In this document: piece after piece, positions 40,403 to 51,078 of the stretch
How positions within the stretch are numbered: the first letter of the stretch is position 1
How the letters are laid out: every line of letters starts with the position of its first letter
Source: Cylindrotheca closterium
Lineage: Eukaryota > Bacillariophyta > Bacillariophyceae > Bacillariales > Bacillariaceae
Direction of reading: 5' to 3'
Assembly: GCA_933822405.4 (NCBI GenBank)
Contig: CAKOGP040000136.1
Span: 1 to 64,000, forward strand
DNA length: 64,000 nt
Position numbers and translations under genes: made by a program
The notes under the pieces: generated by a model
What the model was told of the DNA's origin: nothing
The model's database searches: none
What the model saw: the letters and a program-made list of their open reading frames with translations, nothing else

Positions 40403-41108
40403 GATGCTTGGAATAAGGCTTGATCACACACACAAAATGATGAGTAAACTATGCGATGAATGGATGTGACCGATCGAGGTGCCTTAAAATCTGTGGTCTG
40501 GATACTTAGCCGCAGCGTGCATGCTGTCTTTTGGTGGCCTAAGCCAGCAATAAGACCTGTTTGAAAACTTGTAATGTACATGCGTTGGTAATGATTCATG
40601 AATTCAGTTGCTAACTGCATGAGATACACATATATGTGGTGTATGTGTTGCATCAAAATCTGTGATATGGGCACTCTGTTCAAAAAAATTCTTCTTCCGT
40701 TTTATTTCGTCACGTCATTGTTCCTATTGCATTGCTTGGTCTTGCAACAAATGGACTAGCTCGATCAAACAAATAATGGAAAAGAGTGATGATTGTACAG
40801 TATAATATTTGGTGCTGGGTGATTTCGACAATAGTCCCTGGTACCCCTGGTACTAGACTACGGTAGTATTGTAGTTCGAGCAAGGGTACCGTATAGTTCG
40901 AATAAAATAGTTGCATACAGTATGTTGGTTTATTCATATTCGAATATTGTATTGTATATCCGCCATCCTAAGCGCTACGAACGCGAAAACCAAACGCGCA
41001 AAACAATCAGATAAAAATCAGGTACCCGGAAGTGGTAACGAGCGTGCGCGATCACGAAACATTGAACATCATCATATGAAGACTTTCCTCATGTCGAAAA
41101 CCTTGCTA
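40403..41108. other. Intergenic region
   Basis: Upstream flank of the 38705 gene. GTGTTGCATCAAAATCTGTG (near 40640) is echoed at 44090-44109 upstream of its paralogue. No gene is seen here. Confidence 0.5.
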
Positions 41109-41402
41109 CGACAATGGCGATAACAAATGACTACAGCCATGGTGCAACGCCAAAAATGCGACCATGAAGAGGGCAATCCATAATATGCTTAGCACCAATA
41201 CTTTGTCATGAATCATCATGAAGAAAGACCAGAAATTGGAGTTTGAAACAAGCGTGCCCGTTTGCTGGCGAAACCGTGAAAAAACTTCTCCCAAACTTTC
41301 GATTTGCTTTGAAACGGTTTTCTTCACTAGCTTTTCTACTGAGCTTGGTACATCTTTTGGATGACTTTTGAGATTTCCGATACAATCTCTTTCGGCTACC
41401 AA
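41109..41402 (-). other. Possible C-terminal exon with a TM helix
   Basis: An open minus-strand frame (no ATG near its start) encodes a helical segment (VEKLVKKTVSKQIESLGEVF) and then one hydrophobic helix (VLVLSILWIALFMVAFLALH) near its C-terminus. It could be the last exon or remnant of a tail-anchored protein. No upstream exon is recognised in 41403-42443, which is otherwise empty of supportable genes. Confidence 0.25.
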
Positions 41403-42443
41403 CGAGTCTACAAGAATCTGGAATCTTTTGCAACTGACCTGGTTGCTGCCGCCCCAGCTTGGCCTACCGGTAGCTTTGATTCTGAACTCACTGTCAGCGA
41501 TGATTTTAATAGAATGGAATCCTTATTTTCCAAGGACCCATTCGGCTCAACATCAGTTCCACCATTTCTCTCTCTTGAGGACGCTCAATCAATTGTAATG
41601 GAGATCTTGGACGTGATATCTTTTGGTGTTACAAGTTTTTCTCCCCTGAACCTGAAACATGTGAGCTTGAAAGAGAGCTACTCAGTATGTTCATCTACCT
41701 CTTCCGTTTGATCCTCCTGCAACATCAAGGCCAGCTCGATCTTTGGAGTTGGCCTACAGGGGTACTACTGCACCAAAACATTGCAGTAGGTAGTCGCGAA
41801 AGTTTAAAGAGAACATAGATAAAATGAAAACATTGGGAGGAAGATCGTATGGTTGCTGGTTGGGCGATGTGCAGATATTATTATGGAAACAAGAGAGCCA
41901 GATGGGAACTCGAAATACGAATTATATATGATGACAGTCAAAAAGTCATTTGGCCTTCAATAATACAAACTTTGAATGGGAACAATCACAAAAGTTCGAA
42001 AGTGAACAAAACAATTTTAGAACATAATTGCACAAGATGCAAAGTAAAACAGCAGCCAATCCTACTAGCAGTAGTGGCTATAATGTCAAAAGCATGGAGA
42101 TGGCCACTGAACTTGGAGGTGACCACATTGATGGATTTTGATGACCAGCAGATGAAATGATGTCAATTCGCATTCCAAAAGTTGTGGTGTGTAGGTATAT
42201 AGATTCAGGTGGACGGATGTTACCATTGCTGGGTCGATTGGCACCCAAATTGGGTTGTCATTCGTCATGCCCGCGGGTAGACAGTATAAGTTCGATCAGA
42301 CAACATCCGAAGTAGACAATACCCTGTGCAACAAAACCTAAAATTGATTTGTGCAACGTATAATAATATATAAAGTACATCGTATCTAAAGCAAGTCATA
42401 ACTTGAGCTCGATTTTTGCAAATTTTCACTCTACCAGTACTAA

Positions 42444-43853
42444 TCAGGTCAATGTTGGTCTTCGGGTGACATACAAACCTTTGGCAAGTTTTCGCAAGTA
42501 TACAGCATAACCCTCGTCTTCCCCGTGTTCCTCCAAAACTATATCAAGAGCCTGTTGGTACACGGCACGGCTTTCGGCATCTTTGTTTTGCTTGGCCAAG
42601 ACTTTACCCAGGTAGTAGTAGGTATCAATGCAGTCCAGTGTTTGACGACGTTCCGGAATGTTCAAATCAATTTCGATAGCTTGGCGATATGAATTCGTTG
42701 CTTCCTTATATTTCCCTTGCCCGTCATAGGCACATCCGACATCGCGGTATGCCTCGGCAACATCTCCATGACTATTTCCCAAGACTTCTAATCGAATGTC
42801 AAGCGCTTTTTGGTGGTTCTTCAACGCTTCATCATATAAACCTCCATGGTAGAAAACACTCCCGACTTTGGAATATGATTGGGCAGTGTCAACATGACGA
42901 TTTCCCAAGACGTTCAATCGAATATCAAGAGCCTTTTGGTGGCTCTCCAACATTTCGTCGCCGCCAGATTTTCCCTCGAACAAGACTCCGATTTTGTAGT
43001 ACGATTCGGCAGTGTCGGCATGACGATTTCCCAACACCTTCAATCGAATATCTAATGCCTTTCGGTAGTGCCTCAATGCTTCATCATATTTCAATTGTTC
43101 GCGCAAGGCATCCCCGATACTGTTGTATGAGCGAGCAGTGTCAACATGACGAAATCCCAACTCATCCAATCTAATCTCAAGAGCCTCTTGGAAAAGGTGA
43201 ATTGCTTCCACATATCTCCTTTTCTTTTTCAAATCATTCCCATCATCCATGAATTTTCTGGCTTGACTCAATTGTTTCTCCTTTTCGCACTCATCAAGCT
43301 GGTGTTTCGTTGTGCCATTGTATTTAATCTCTTTTGCAGCATCACTGTCACTGCTGATGTTAATGATTTCACCTTTGTTCGTTGTCTTTTGTTTCTTCTT
43401 TCTCTTTGTTTGGTTGCCGCCGTCGGTCCTTTCCTCTTTTGGTCTTTTCGCATTGGCTTTCGCATCAGCATTATCATCATCATCATCATCGTCATTGTTA
43501 CTACCGTTCCTGGCATTTGTGGGATCCGCCTGGCCTTCTGCCTGATTCATCGTTTCAGGATTGGCTGGTAGTAGTGCACCAGATGGAGGGGCATTGGGTG
43601 GTTTTGGTTCTACATCCTCGTTCGTGAGCGCATCCATCGTTGTTGTATCAAGATTTTGGCGAGAGACCTTTGCAGTGTAGGTTCCTCCATCAGATAGCGA
43701 GGCATATCCAAGAACCCTCCGTTTCGTTTCAGCGTTCACCAAATAGGGTACTGTCTTATTCTTGAACGAGGCCAACAAACGATCGAATTCTTTGTCATTG
43801 CTGATATCATAGACACCACCATCGTCGGCAATGGTGATGGTTTTGAGTATCAT
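42444..43853 (-). CDS. TPR-family protein with six TPRs and SIM-like motif
   Basis: 469 residues from the first ATG; the frame is open further upstream but starts there with TTG. The N-domain (TITIADDGGVYDISNDKEFD, KRRVLGYASLSDGGTYTAK) carries a small insertion (FKNKTVPYLVN). A Pro-rich and then Asp-rich linker leads to NLS-like QTKRKKKQKTTN and GEIINISSDSDAAKE (SIM-like). Six TPRs follow (SYNSIGDALREQLKYDEAL, SYSKVGSVFYHGGLYDEAL and others). The penultimate one has the NIPERR variant also seen in the 15379 pseudogene, which links these two. It is a same-strand neighbour of the 38705 gene. Probably nuclear; the partner is unknown. Confidence 0.92.
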   Translation of the reverse strand: MILKTITIADDGGVYDISNDKEFDRLLASFKNKTVPYLVNAETKRRVLGYASLSDGGTYTAKVSRQNLDTTTMDALTNEDVEPKPPNAPPSGALLPANPETMNQAEGQADPTNARNGSNNDDDDDDDNADAKANAKRPKEERTDGGNQTKRKKKQKTTNKGEIINISSDSDAAKEIKYNGTTKHQLDECEKEKQLSQARKFMDDGNDLKKKRRYVEAIHLFQEALEIRLDELGFRHVDTARSYNSIGDALREQLKYDEALRHYRKALDIRLKVLGNRHADTAESYYKIGVLFEGKSGGDEMLESHQKALDIRLNVLGNRHVDTAQSYSKVGSVFYHGGLYDEALKNHQKALDIRLEVLGNSHGDVAEAYRDVGCAYDGQGKYKEATNSYRQAIEIDLNIPERRQTLDCIDTYYYLGKVLAKQNKDAESRAVYQQALDIVLEEHGEDEGYAVYLRKLAKGLYVTRRPTLT

Positions 43854-44604
43854 AATGTTTTGGAATCCGAATGTAAGTATTAGACTTGATCGCAGCACAA
43901 CAAGGATACGATAGTGACTGCTATGCAAGGATGATGAATTTATGCAGATGTGAAATCTATACGACAACAAGTAGTAGAACCTCCGCGAGGTCGGATGACA
44001 CTAGCAGGAGCCTCATCAGCGTGCAAGCGTGCCTTGTGTTGGTCTCTATACAATAGCCGATAGTCACGAAGCCACATGATATATGATATGCGTTACATCA
44101 AAATCTGTGTCGTTGGTTGGCGTACTACTGGTAGTGAATGAATAGTCGGAAGCGACAACAATGATCTTGTCCTTTCACTTGTTCATGACTAGTACGACCA
44201 AAAAGATGATTCAAAACGAGGCGGATGATATCATTGGCTACGCCACCACGCACGTCATCGAACAGGCAGGTTTGGTGACACCTCGGAACAGTCAGAATGG
44301 AATCACAAAATCAGAACAAATCAATCAAGAGAACTGACATTATCAATCAAACGTGTTTCCAGTGTTTGACACGATTTCATTGTTCTTTCTTCCATCGATC
44401 TCCTTTGGATCTCTTTTCTTTTCATCTCATTCTCATTCCCATTCATTCATTCTTTACAATCAGCAAGTCGACTATCATCGCAGCATACTCGTTGCAGACA
44501 GCAAACAAACAAACAAACAAACAAGCACTTGACACAGACTATCCAAGACCGGAATTCCTCTTGCAGCCACGCAATTCATCAGAGCATTTCCAATTATCAT
44601 CATC
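43854..44604. other. Intergenic region between divergent genes
   Basis: It contains the 5' flank of the TPR gene (minus) and the leader of the small plastid-type gene (plus), including (CAAA)n at 44505-44522. The 103-codon frame 44297-44608 overlaps the next start and looks like leader sequence. Confidence 0.5.
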
Positions 44605-45096
44605 ATGAGTGCAATCAGTTACATCCTTGCCATTGCCACGATTCTCATCGTGCCCACTTCAGCGTTTACCACAAGTCACAAGAAGACGGCAAGAACCTCC
44701 TCGTCTACGGCATTTCGAATGGTCTCGCGAGAGGAATATCTGAAACCCCACTTTCACACAACCGTACGACCAACAACAAGCATGCTCAACTTTGATCATC
44801 CAGCATCCACTACAATGACGAAGTCTGTGCCGTCATCATCATCATCATCCTCAGTGGAACAACGTGTTCATGACTATTGCGAAAACAAGGGTGGATGTGA
44901 CTTGGAAGAAATGGCATTGCTCCTGGAAGATTTCGAACAGGTCAATCACGCTGCGTCGTCGTCTTTGTTTTCGTTTGACACGACCCAAACCGAACTTCGA
45001 CCACAAGAAGAAAAGGGTGCACCAGTGAAACGCAAAGTTGACTTGGAGCAACATCTTCGACGCATGCATGAAATTGCGGATATGGAAGAACACTAA
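44605..45096 (+). CDS. Small, possibly plastid-targeted hypothetical protein
   Basis: 163 residues. The N-terminus is a signal peptide (ISYILAIATILIVPTSAF) with TSAF at the expected cleavage site, followed by a Ser/Thr/Lys-rich stretch (TTSHKKTARTSSSTAF), the layout of diatom bipartite plastid presequences. The mature part is polar. A short acidic helix (GGCDLEEMALLLEDFEQV) and a C-terminal basic/helical segment (KRKVDLEQHLRRMHEIADM) are the only features. No family is recognised. Confidence 0.65.
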   Translation: MSAISYILAIATILIVPTSAFTTSHKKTARTSSSTAFRMVSREEYLKPHFHTTVRPTTSMLNFDHPASTTMTKSVPSSSSSSSVEQRVHDYCENKGGCDLEEMALLLEDFEQVNHAASSSLFSFDTTQTELRPQEEKGAPVKRKVDLEQHLRRMHEIADMEEH

Positions 45097-45596
45097 CAAG
45101 CAACAACAATACATTCACTGACGATGATGGATTGGAATACTATTGTTCCGTCTATTCTATTCAGATTTGCCCCATTTTTTCTTTCTGGAATCACCATTTC
45201 CACTAATCCAACTCACTGCACACACACACACACAATAAGGCCCAGCCATGATCTGCTACGTATGATCATTCATTCGGGTCTGGAGGAATGAAGTGAATGT
45301 TGATGATGGCTTGCGACATACTCCATGTTGTTAGCTGTTTCATTTTCTTCTCTCGATGCTATGCTATTGCCCTATTTCAAGATACCAAAATATAACACAT
45401 AAAAATCTATACAGCTCACGATGCATACAGTAGGCAATAACTACCGTACACTCTGTTTTAGTGAGTGCCAGTAGTGGTATTAATACCGCTTTCTCATTGT
45501 TTTCAGTTTTCAGCCAAATTGATTCGGATTGGTCATATTGTTTTGTGATGATGATGACATACATTTCGAATATAATACACTATTGCTACAGTATAA

Positions 45597-45625
45597 TATC
45601 ATCATCATCATCATCATCATCATCG
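45597..45625. repeat. (ATC)n microsatellite
   Basis: About nine ATC units lie ~22 bp upstream of the ATG at 45648, so probably in the 5' UTR. A short (CA)n tract lies at ~45219-45232 in the same spacer (45097-45647), which is otherwise empty. Confidence 0.9.
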
Positions 45626-45647
45626 TCACTTTGTATATCTACACATC

Positions 45648-46340
45648 ATGATTCGTGTCACTTGGTGGCTTCTTTTGGCTATCATGTGTGTCTACCATCC
45701 ATCGGTACAGGCCGCACCATTCTTGACAACAACATCAACATCAACAACAACAACAACAACATCATCATCATCAATCATAATACCACAACCAACAAATGAG
45801 ATAATATCGACTTCTTCTACCAATAAGAAAGGTACCATCAATTCTATTGAGATCATTCAGTCTCGTGGAGGAGCTGCCATTGCGACTGATCCTGCTAGTA
45901 TGATTATTACTACTACTCTTTTGGATGTCCTGTTTTCTCCTCGCGTGGCGCTCAAGACACTGGCCGTGGGACTGGGATGCTTTGGTCTGGAACTCTTATT
46001 GTTTCCATTATTGTTTCGTGATGCCTTTCTCAATCTTCAAGGTCTGGAAATGGGTTTGGCGACTGACTTTTTGCAATATTGGTTGGGGATTCGTGAATTG
46101 TTCTTGTCGGTACTACTTTGGAATTCGGCTTCCAATGGAAGTGACCAAGTGTGTCGGCGGTTATCGACCTTGGCCTTTGCGACGCTAAACATTCCGCAAC
46201 TGTACTACATTGTGCGATATGGGGACAATTTGTTTCGGAATTCGCAAGTAAAACGTTTCATGTTAGGGTTTCAGGGATTCTTCTTTTTGTTGAATGGTGG
46301 TGCTACAATCAAAGCATGGACTCAGAAGATAATATGGTAG
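45648..46340 (+). CDS. Four-helix membrane protein with signal peptide
   Basis: 230 residues. Signal peptide (VTWWLLLAIMCVYHPSVQA), then a Thr/Ser-rich low-complexity stretch and IQSRGGAA. Four likely membrane helices follow: LKTLAVGLGCFGLELLLFPL, WLGIRELFLSVLLW, LSTLAFATLNIPQLYYIV and FMLGFQGFFFLLNGGATI. The Arg/Gly motif after the presequence is common in diatom organelle or secretory proteins. I do not recognise the family; it resembles small DoxX- or DUF-type four-helix proteins in size. ATG context and codon use look normal. Confidence 0.7.
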   Translation: MIRVTWWLLLAIMCVYHPSVQAAPFLTTTSTSTTTTTTSSSSIIIPQPTNEIISTSSTNKKGTINSIEIIQSRGGAAIATDPASMIITTTLLDVLFSPRVALKTLAVGLGCFGLELLLFPLLFRDAFLNLQGLEMGLATDFLQYWLGIRELFLSVLLWNSASNGSDQVCRRLSTLAFATLNIPQLYYIVRYGDNLFRNSQVKRFMLGFQGFFFLLNGGATIKAWTQKIIW

Positions 46341-46379
46341 TCCTAGTACAATGATAATTGTATTGATGCATATTCGTTT

Positions 46380-46410
46380 TCACCGTCACCGTCACCGTCA
46401 CCGTCATTGT
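46380..46410. repeat. (CACCGT)n short tandem repeat
   Basis: About four CACCGT units lie in the 60-bp gap between the convergent genes and run into the stop codon of the methyltransferase gene. Confidence 0.85.
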
Positions 46411-47510
46411 CGTGGTTTCAAAATGGTCAGCATTCCTTCGACATTGGCTCCTTGATTCGTTCGAAGGCAATCCGCTAGTTCCTTGGCCACAATTTCAAAT
46501 TCATGCTCCTTGGCCAATTCCAGAATGTACTGCTCCGTGTGGGAAAAACGAGCACAGGAATGCAGTCGAAAGTTTTCCTCGCTTATGATTACTGTTTGTG
46601 GTCCATGATGGCGCAAGAGCTCGGTCGAAAAGCAAAAGAATCCATCGGACGATAAGAGTCTCTTGACCGATGCAAATACCGTTGACAAGTCTCCAATGTA
46701 ACAAAAGACATCGCATGCCAAGATTAGATCGTACTTGGAACCAATACTGTCGTCGCTTATTGTTGTGCTGCCTCCTCCTTCTGCTCCTTCTGCTCCTTCT
46801 GCTATTGCTACTACTTCTTGCAATAACGCATCCACGACATCGGCAACTTTCAAACTATCGTAACAGTTCCGTTCTCTCGCCTTGGCAATCATTTCGGGTG
46901 ACAAGTCAACTCCATCCATTTTACAAACAACGTCTTGAAAGGCGAGACCACTAATTCCCGTACCACATCCCAAATCCAAACAACAATAATGGCGATGTTG
47001 TTGTTGTTGTTGTTGTTGCTGTTGTTGCAACTGTTTCTTCTTGTCCTTATTGCCTTGAACAGCAACATTAGCAACAACCACTGCCTGGTCAAAGAGTTGT
47101 CGCAATTTGGTGGGCGTTTGATAGTCCAACTTTTCGACTAATAATTCATCAAAACGATCGGCAAAGGTCGAGTAGAGTCCGACAATGTATTCTGGTGGAC
47201 AGCGGGAGACCAAATGGTGATGATTGTGCTTGTTGTGATGGTTGCTGTCATTTGTCGATGCTGATAGTTGTCCGAGTGTCCCCAACCAGAACCGTGCCAT
47301 GGCGGATTGTGATTGTAGTGGTGATGGTGATGGTGATGCTGTTGTTAACTTGGACGACGTTGTGTTCGAGCATTGTCTCGTGATGCAGTTGGTCAAGTGA
47401 TGGCGCGCCCGAGGTACTTGGATCGCAACGGGATCCTTTTTGCGAAAAAAAAGACCCAACTTGTATTCTTGCTGGACCAAGAACTGTGTTTGTTCCTCCG
47501 ATGTTATTGT

Positions 47511-47548
<38 letters not shown>

Positions 47549-48185
47549 AAATTCCCCATGCTTTGGTCAGTAAGGTTTTTAGTTTTTGGTAACTAGTCTC
47601 TTCCGCAGCACTCAACGGCCGTCGACTGGGATGTTGTTTGGATGCCTTGCCCATTTTGCCCTTGACTTTACGAGCTTCCAATTCGCGAGGCTCCAACAAT
47701 TGACGGACCAGCAGTCCGATCAATGCAATGATGTACTTGTCGTCCTCCTCCTGCTCGGAACAAGAAATGGCTTTCTCCAGCATGGTCATTCGTTCGGCGG
47801 AATAATCGACTGACGACGGATAAATATTGGACAGAGCCGCATAACCAAATGGCTTTTGGGGTGCCGTTTGAATGGCTCGTTCTGCAAGCATGATGGCTTC
47901 CGTTTGCAATCGTTTGCTTTCATTTATTAGTCTCGCATCAGCACTAGCGGCAGGCGTATTGCCCACTTTCTCGAATTCAGACGCGAGTTCTCGAGATCGT
48001 TGGGCCAAATGCAAGGCCAAGGTACTCATCAATTTGGCATTCTTATTGGGCTTTTCTTCCAGTCGTTTCCGCAACTGAGATTCCTTTAATCGAAAATTCT
48101 GGGTTTGTCTACAAGTATCGTCTACTTCGTCTATTTCGTCGTCGTCGTCGTCGTTGTTTTCATCATGACCCAGATTGTGGTTCAT
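46404..48185 (-). CDS. TPR-like / class I SAM-dependent methyltransferase
   Basis: 593 residues from the ATG at 48185; the frame is open to a TTG at 48308 with a stop shortly before, so this ATG is preferred. The N-terminal ~200 residues are helical and TPR-like (LAQRSRELASEFEKVGNTPA, AERAIQTAPQKPFGYAALS). The middle has simple-repeat tracts (TA)n and poly-Q. The C-terminal third is a Rossmann methyltransferase: CLDLGCGTGISG (motif I, near 405), MDGVDLSPEMIAKARE (motif II with the acidic ribose ligand), YDLILACDVFCYIGD (motif IV) and LLSSDGFFCFSTE. This matches the Methyltransf_11/25-type families. The substrate is unknown; TPR-methyltransferase fusions are known in bacteria. Convergent with the membrane protein at 45648. 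Confidence 0.88.
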
Positions 48186-48420
48186 GTCGTGGTGATGGAC
48201 ACTAACTATATTATAATGATTGATGGATGATGGATGGTCATCAATAAGAAAAGTTGTGGATGTGGCGAAAAGATGTTTGAATGCGCGGTTGTTGTTCGCG
48301 GACGGCAATTGAATCGTGTTTCGTAGCGACGTAATGACGTGAAGTTTTTAAGAGCTGATGTGGGATGTGGCTACCAGGGTACTACTGTACCGTAGCTAAA
48401 GGATTTCATGTGAAATGAAA

Positions 48421-48490
48421 GCGTGACACCAGACAACGAAAGCGTGACACCAGGCAACGAAAGCGTGACACCAGGCAACGAAAGCGTGAC
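48421..48490. repeat. 21-bp tandem repeat, ~3.4 copies
   Basis: Units of GCGTGACACCAGGCAACGAAA repeat three times, then a partial copy. The length is a multiple of three, so a frame (TPGNESV repeats) stays open, but it begins at GTG and has no ATG. Confidence 0.9.
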
Positions 48491-50409
48491 GGAATGGGTG
48501 ATGGGGGGTGGTGGTGGTGGTGTTCCAAAACTACGGTTTCTCATCGTGGAAAAACACGATGGAAAAAAGTTTCGAACAGAAAATCATCATGCGCGCGCGC
48601 GTGTCTGTGATGCCGGAATCACTCAAATAAAAACTTCCATAGTACTATTATAATATACGAATCATATTTTAAAATCAATTTTCATCTCATCACATCATAA
48701 ACATCACATCCCATCCCATTTACATGCGAACACAACACCTATGTACATTGGCTTGTCATCTGGAAGGCCAAAATGATTGTTTCAATGTCATTCATTCATT
48801 CACTCAATCATTCATCCGTAGGTAATTCTGATTGTTGATGCCTCTTGTCATACATACCCTATATGTATATAGATATATTATACATCCATTTGTACTATGC
48901 CTACCGGTTCCATTCTCCCCGGAATGAACGATTGAGCAATAAGACTTTGGACCAGTCGGTACTATATAATATTGAATATATCCAAACTCACCTCGGACCA
49001 AAAGTTTCCTCCTCCCGGTGCCTATTGACTGGAATATGACGGAACATTGATGGTATGTACAGTTGTAGTATATATGGAGTTCAGAAACGTATTGCGAGAC
49101 TGACTGATTGACTCCTCCTTTATTAGAAGAGAATGACGAAGAACCCGCATTATATCATCATCGTTGTTTTGTTTTCAAGCAGGAGATATTTTCTTGATAT
49201 GCTATATACTATATATAGGGAAAGCATGGCAAGCACTCGTTATTGTCATCGCCACTGCTTCCAAATTATGGACCATGTGATTTACATTATTGGACGAGTT
49301 GCAGAAATGAAGCCATATATCCTTGGATGAGGATCTCCCAACGATACATAGGCTTGAACAGCAATATACTGCACCTTCTTTTCTCACGTTAATCTCGGGT
49401 TCAGAGGCCTCGACGGCGTTATTGGCAGGATTAGGTTGCCCTCCTGACCAGCCATATATATCCGCCAGGAGTGGCTGATCATGTACAAATCGACAAATTC
49501 CAATTTTTAAAAACGTTTCAAGCAGGATTGTGGCTCAAATAGAAGGAAGTGCGAAAAAAGAAGGTCCAGTACTCCACCTATGCTACACTGGAGTCTGCTG
49601 GCTGGTCGTGGTGGTCCCTGAGAAAATAATGAGAGCATTTGTTTATTTCTGAATGGTGGTGGCATCATGATGATGACAAAAGAGTTTCTAAAATGATCGT
49701 GGCCTTTTTTTAAAGACCGGAACGAAGGCTAGAGGAGGTCCACCACCACAAGGCTGTCGCTCTTGAATCAATCAAGAAAACCTAACTATACTACTGCTGT
49801 ACAATATGTGGCAGTCCATGATCATGCTGAAGCCGTTCCTCCTACTTTACGCTGAGAGCAATGCATACGATCATACTGGTTGCCATGATAGATTATAGAT
49901 GCTATATTACACCTAGCGACATGTTGGACACGAGAAGTGCCATAGACAGCAGAGGGTGTTTGACCTGTTCGCCCTGTGAGGGACGGGTTATTTCCGACAA
50001 AACCCTGCCACCAACCATATATAGTGTAGCTTGGACCGCCCCAAACTCTTTGGAATAGCCTTGTATCGATACAGCAGTCATCGAGCTGCTACTTTCTACT
50101 ACTCCAAGTTTTAGAATTCTATTTTATGTAGTTTTGGTTGGGCAGGACTAAGCTATATACCGTAATATGTTTTCGAGAGGCTTATTGATTCAACTCATTG
50201 CTATTATCCCGATTTCAAAAAACCAGCTTCCACGTGGAATCTTTTGAGGCTTTCAGCTGTTGAAGTTGAACTCAAGATACGATTCTTCGGGTAGACTTCC
50301 GCGTGTTCTCCAACGACGAATAGTAGGCAATTCTTGTCGTTGCCTTTTTCGTACCGGTACCGAGCCAACATTGAATTCAAATACTATACCCACTACAACA
50401 ATAGCCACC
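48491..50409. other. Long intergenic region, no supportable gene
   Basis: The region is AT-rich with short palindromes (TATATATA, CCATATATATCC) and GCGCGCGCGC near 48593. The ATG frame 49861-50058 has no features. The 3' part contains GTACCGGTACCGAGCC (50353) and the promoter of the FKBP gene. Confidence 0.5.
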
Positions 50410-50482
50410 ATGAAGACTTGCTTTGTTTCTTTCCTGGCGCTTTCTACTAGCGTTACTGCCTTTGCACCAGCTTCCTCCTCTC

Positions 50483-50517
<35 letters not shown>

Positions 50518-51078
50518 CGACAGCAAGAACCATCATCCTTCTTGTTGTTGTCGGCTGCTTCTCCCTTGGAAGTCGACACTGCGGATGCTCCGTTGGATCC
50601 CTTTGACGCCTTTGATTCCACTGCCGAAGACATTGTCATTCGCGAGACTGTCGCAGGAAGTGGAGAAGCAGTCGGAGATGGCGATGTGGTCACGGTCAAG
50701 TACGAAAGCCGCCTGTTTGAATCTCAAGTCAAATTTGGTTCCACCGAATCTCTGGCCGTCAAGTTGGGCGACGGTGCCTTGGTCAAGGGCTTTGAGCAAG
50801 CCTTGACGGGCAAAAAGGTGGGATCTCAATTCACCGTCCGCATTCCTTCCAAGTTGGCTTGGGGAAACCGCGGGAAGGAATCCCAAATGACGGGACGGAT
50901 CGTCGTTCCACCGGGAAGTGATATCGAATTTGATGTCGAGGTCTTGGACGTTGCCACTGGATTCATGGGAGAATTAGAAATATTTGGAAAGGATCGTGCT
51001 CTTGGTTTGATTGCTTGTTTTGCTTTGAGTGCTGGTGCTCCAGCCATTGAAAAGTTTGTGGACAAGGTCTTTTCATAA
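50410..51078 (+). CDS. FKBP-type peptidyl-prolyl isomerase-like protein, plastid-type presequence
   Basis: 222 residues from the ATG at 50410, in an ideal GCCACCATG context; the open frame reaches back to a TTG. The presequence MKTCFVSFLALSTSVTAFAP has the TAFAP plastid motif, then poly-Q from (CAA)n. The FKBP domain is ~78-182 (GSGEAVGDGDVVTVKYES, VKGFEQALTGKKVGSQFTV, VPPGSDIEFDVEVLDV). Compared with FKBP12, the Asp after the core Phe is Gly (KFGS), the pocket Trp is Phe (GFEQAL) and AYG is AWG. Catalytic activity may therefore be low. A C-terminal hydrophobic stretch (LGLIACFALSAGAPAI) could be a membrane or thylakoid anchor. A plastid protein-folding role is inferred. Confidence 0.88.

Noticed and set aside
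41849..42160. 103-codon ATG frame in the TPR-gene spacer
   Set aside because: No domain and no transcript-like signals; could be an old transposon scrap but cannot be supported.
44297..44608. 103-codon ATG frame
   Set aside because: Overlaps the start of the 44605 gene and looks like its leader; no recognisable features.
48423..48653. 76-codon frame with TPGNESV repeats
   Set aside because: Starts at GTG; the open frame is a by-product of a 21-bp tandem repeat.
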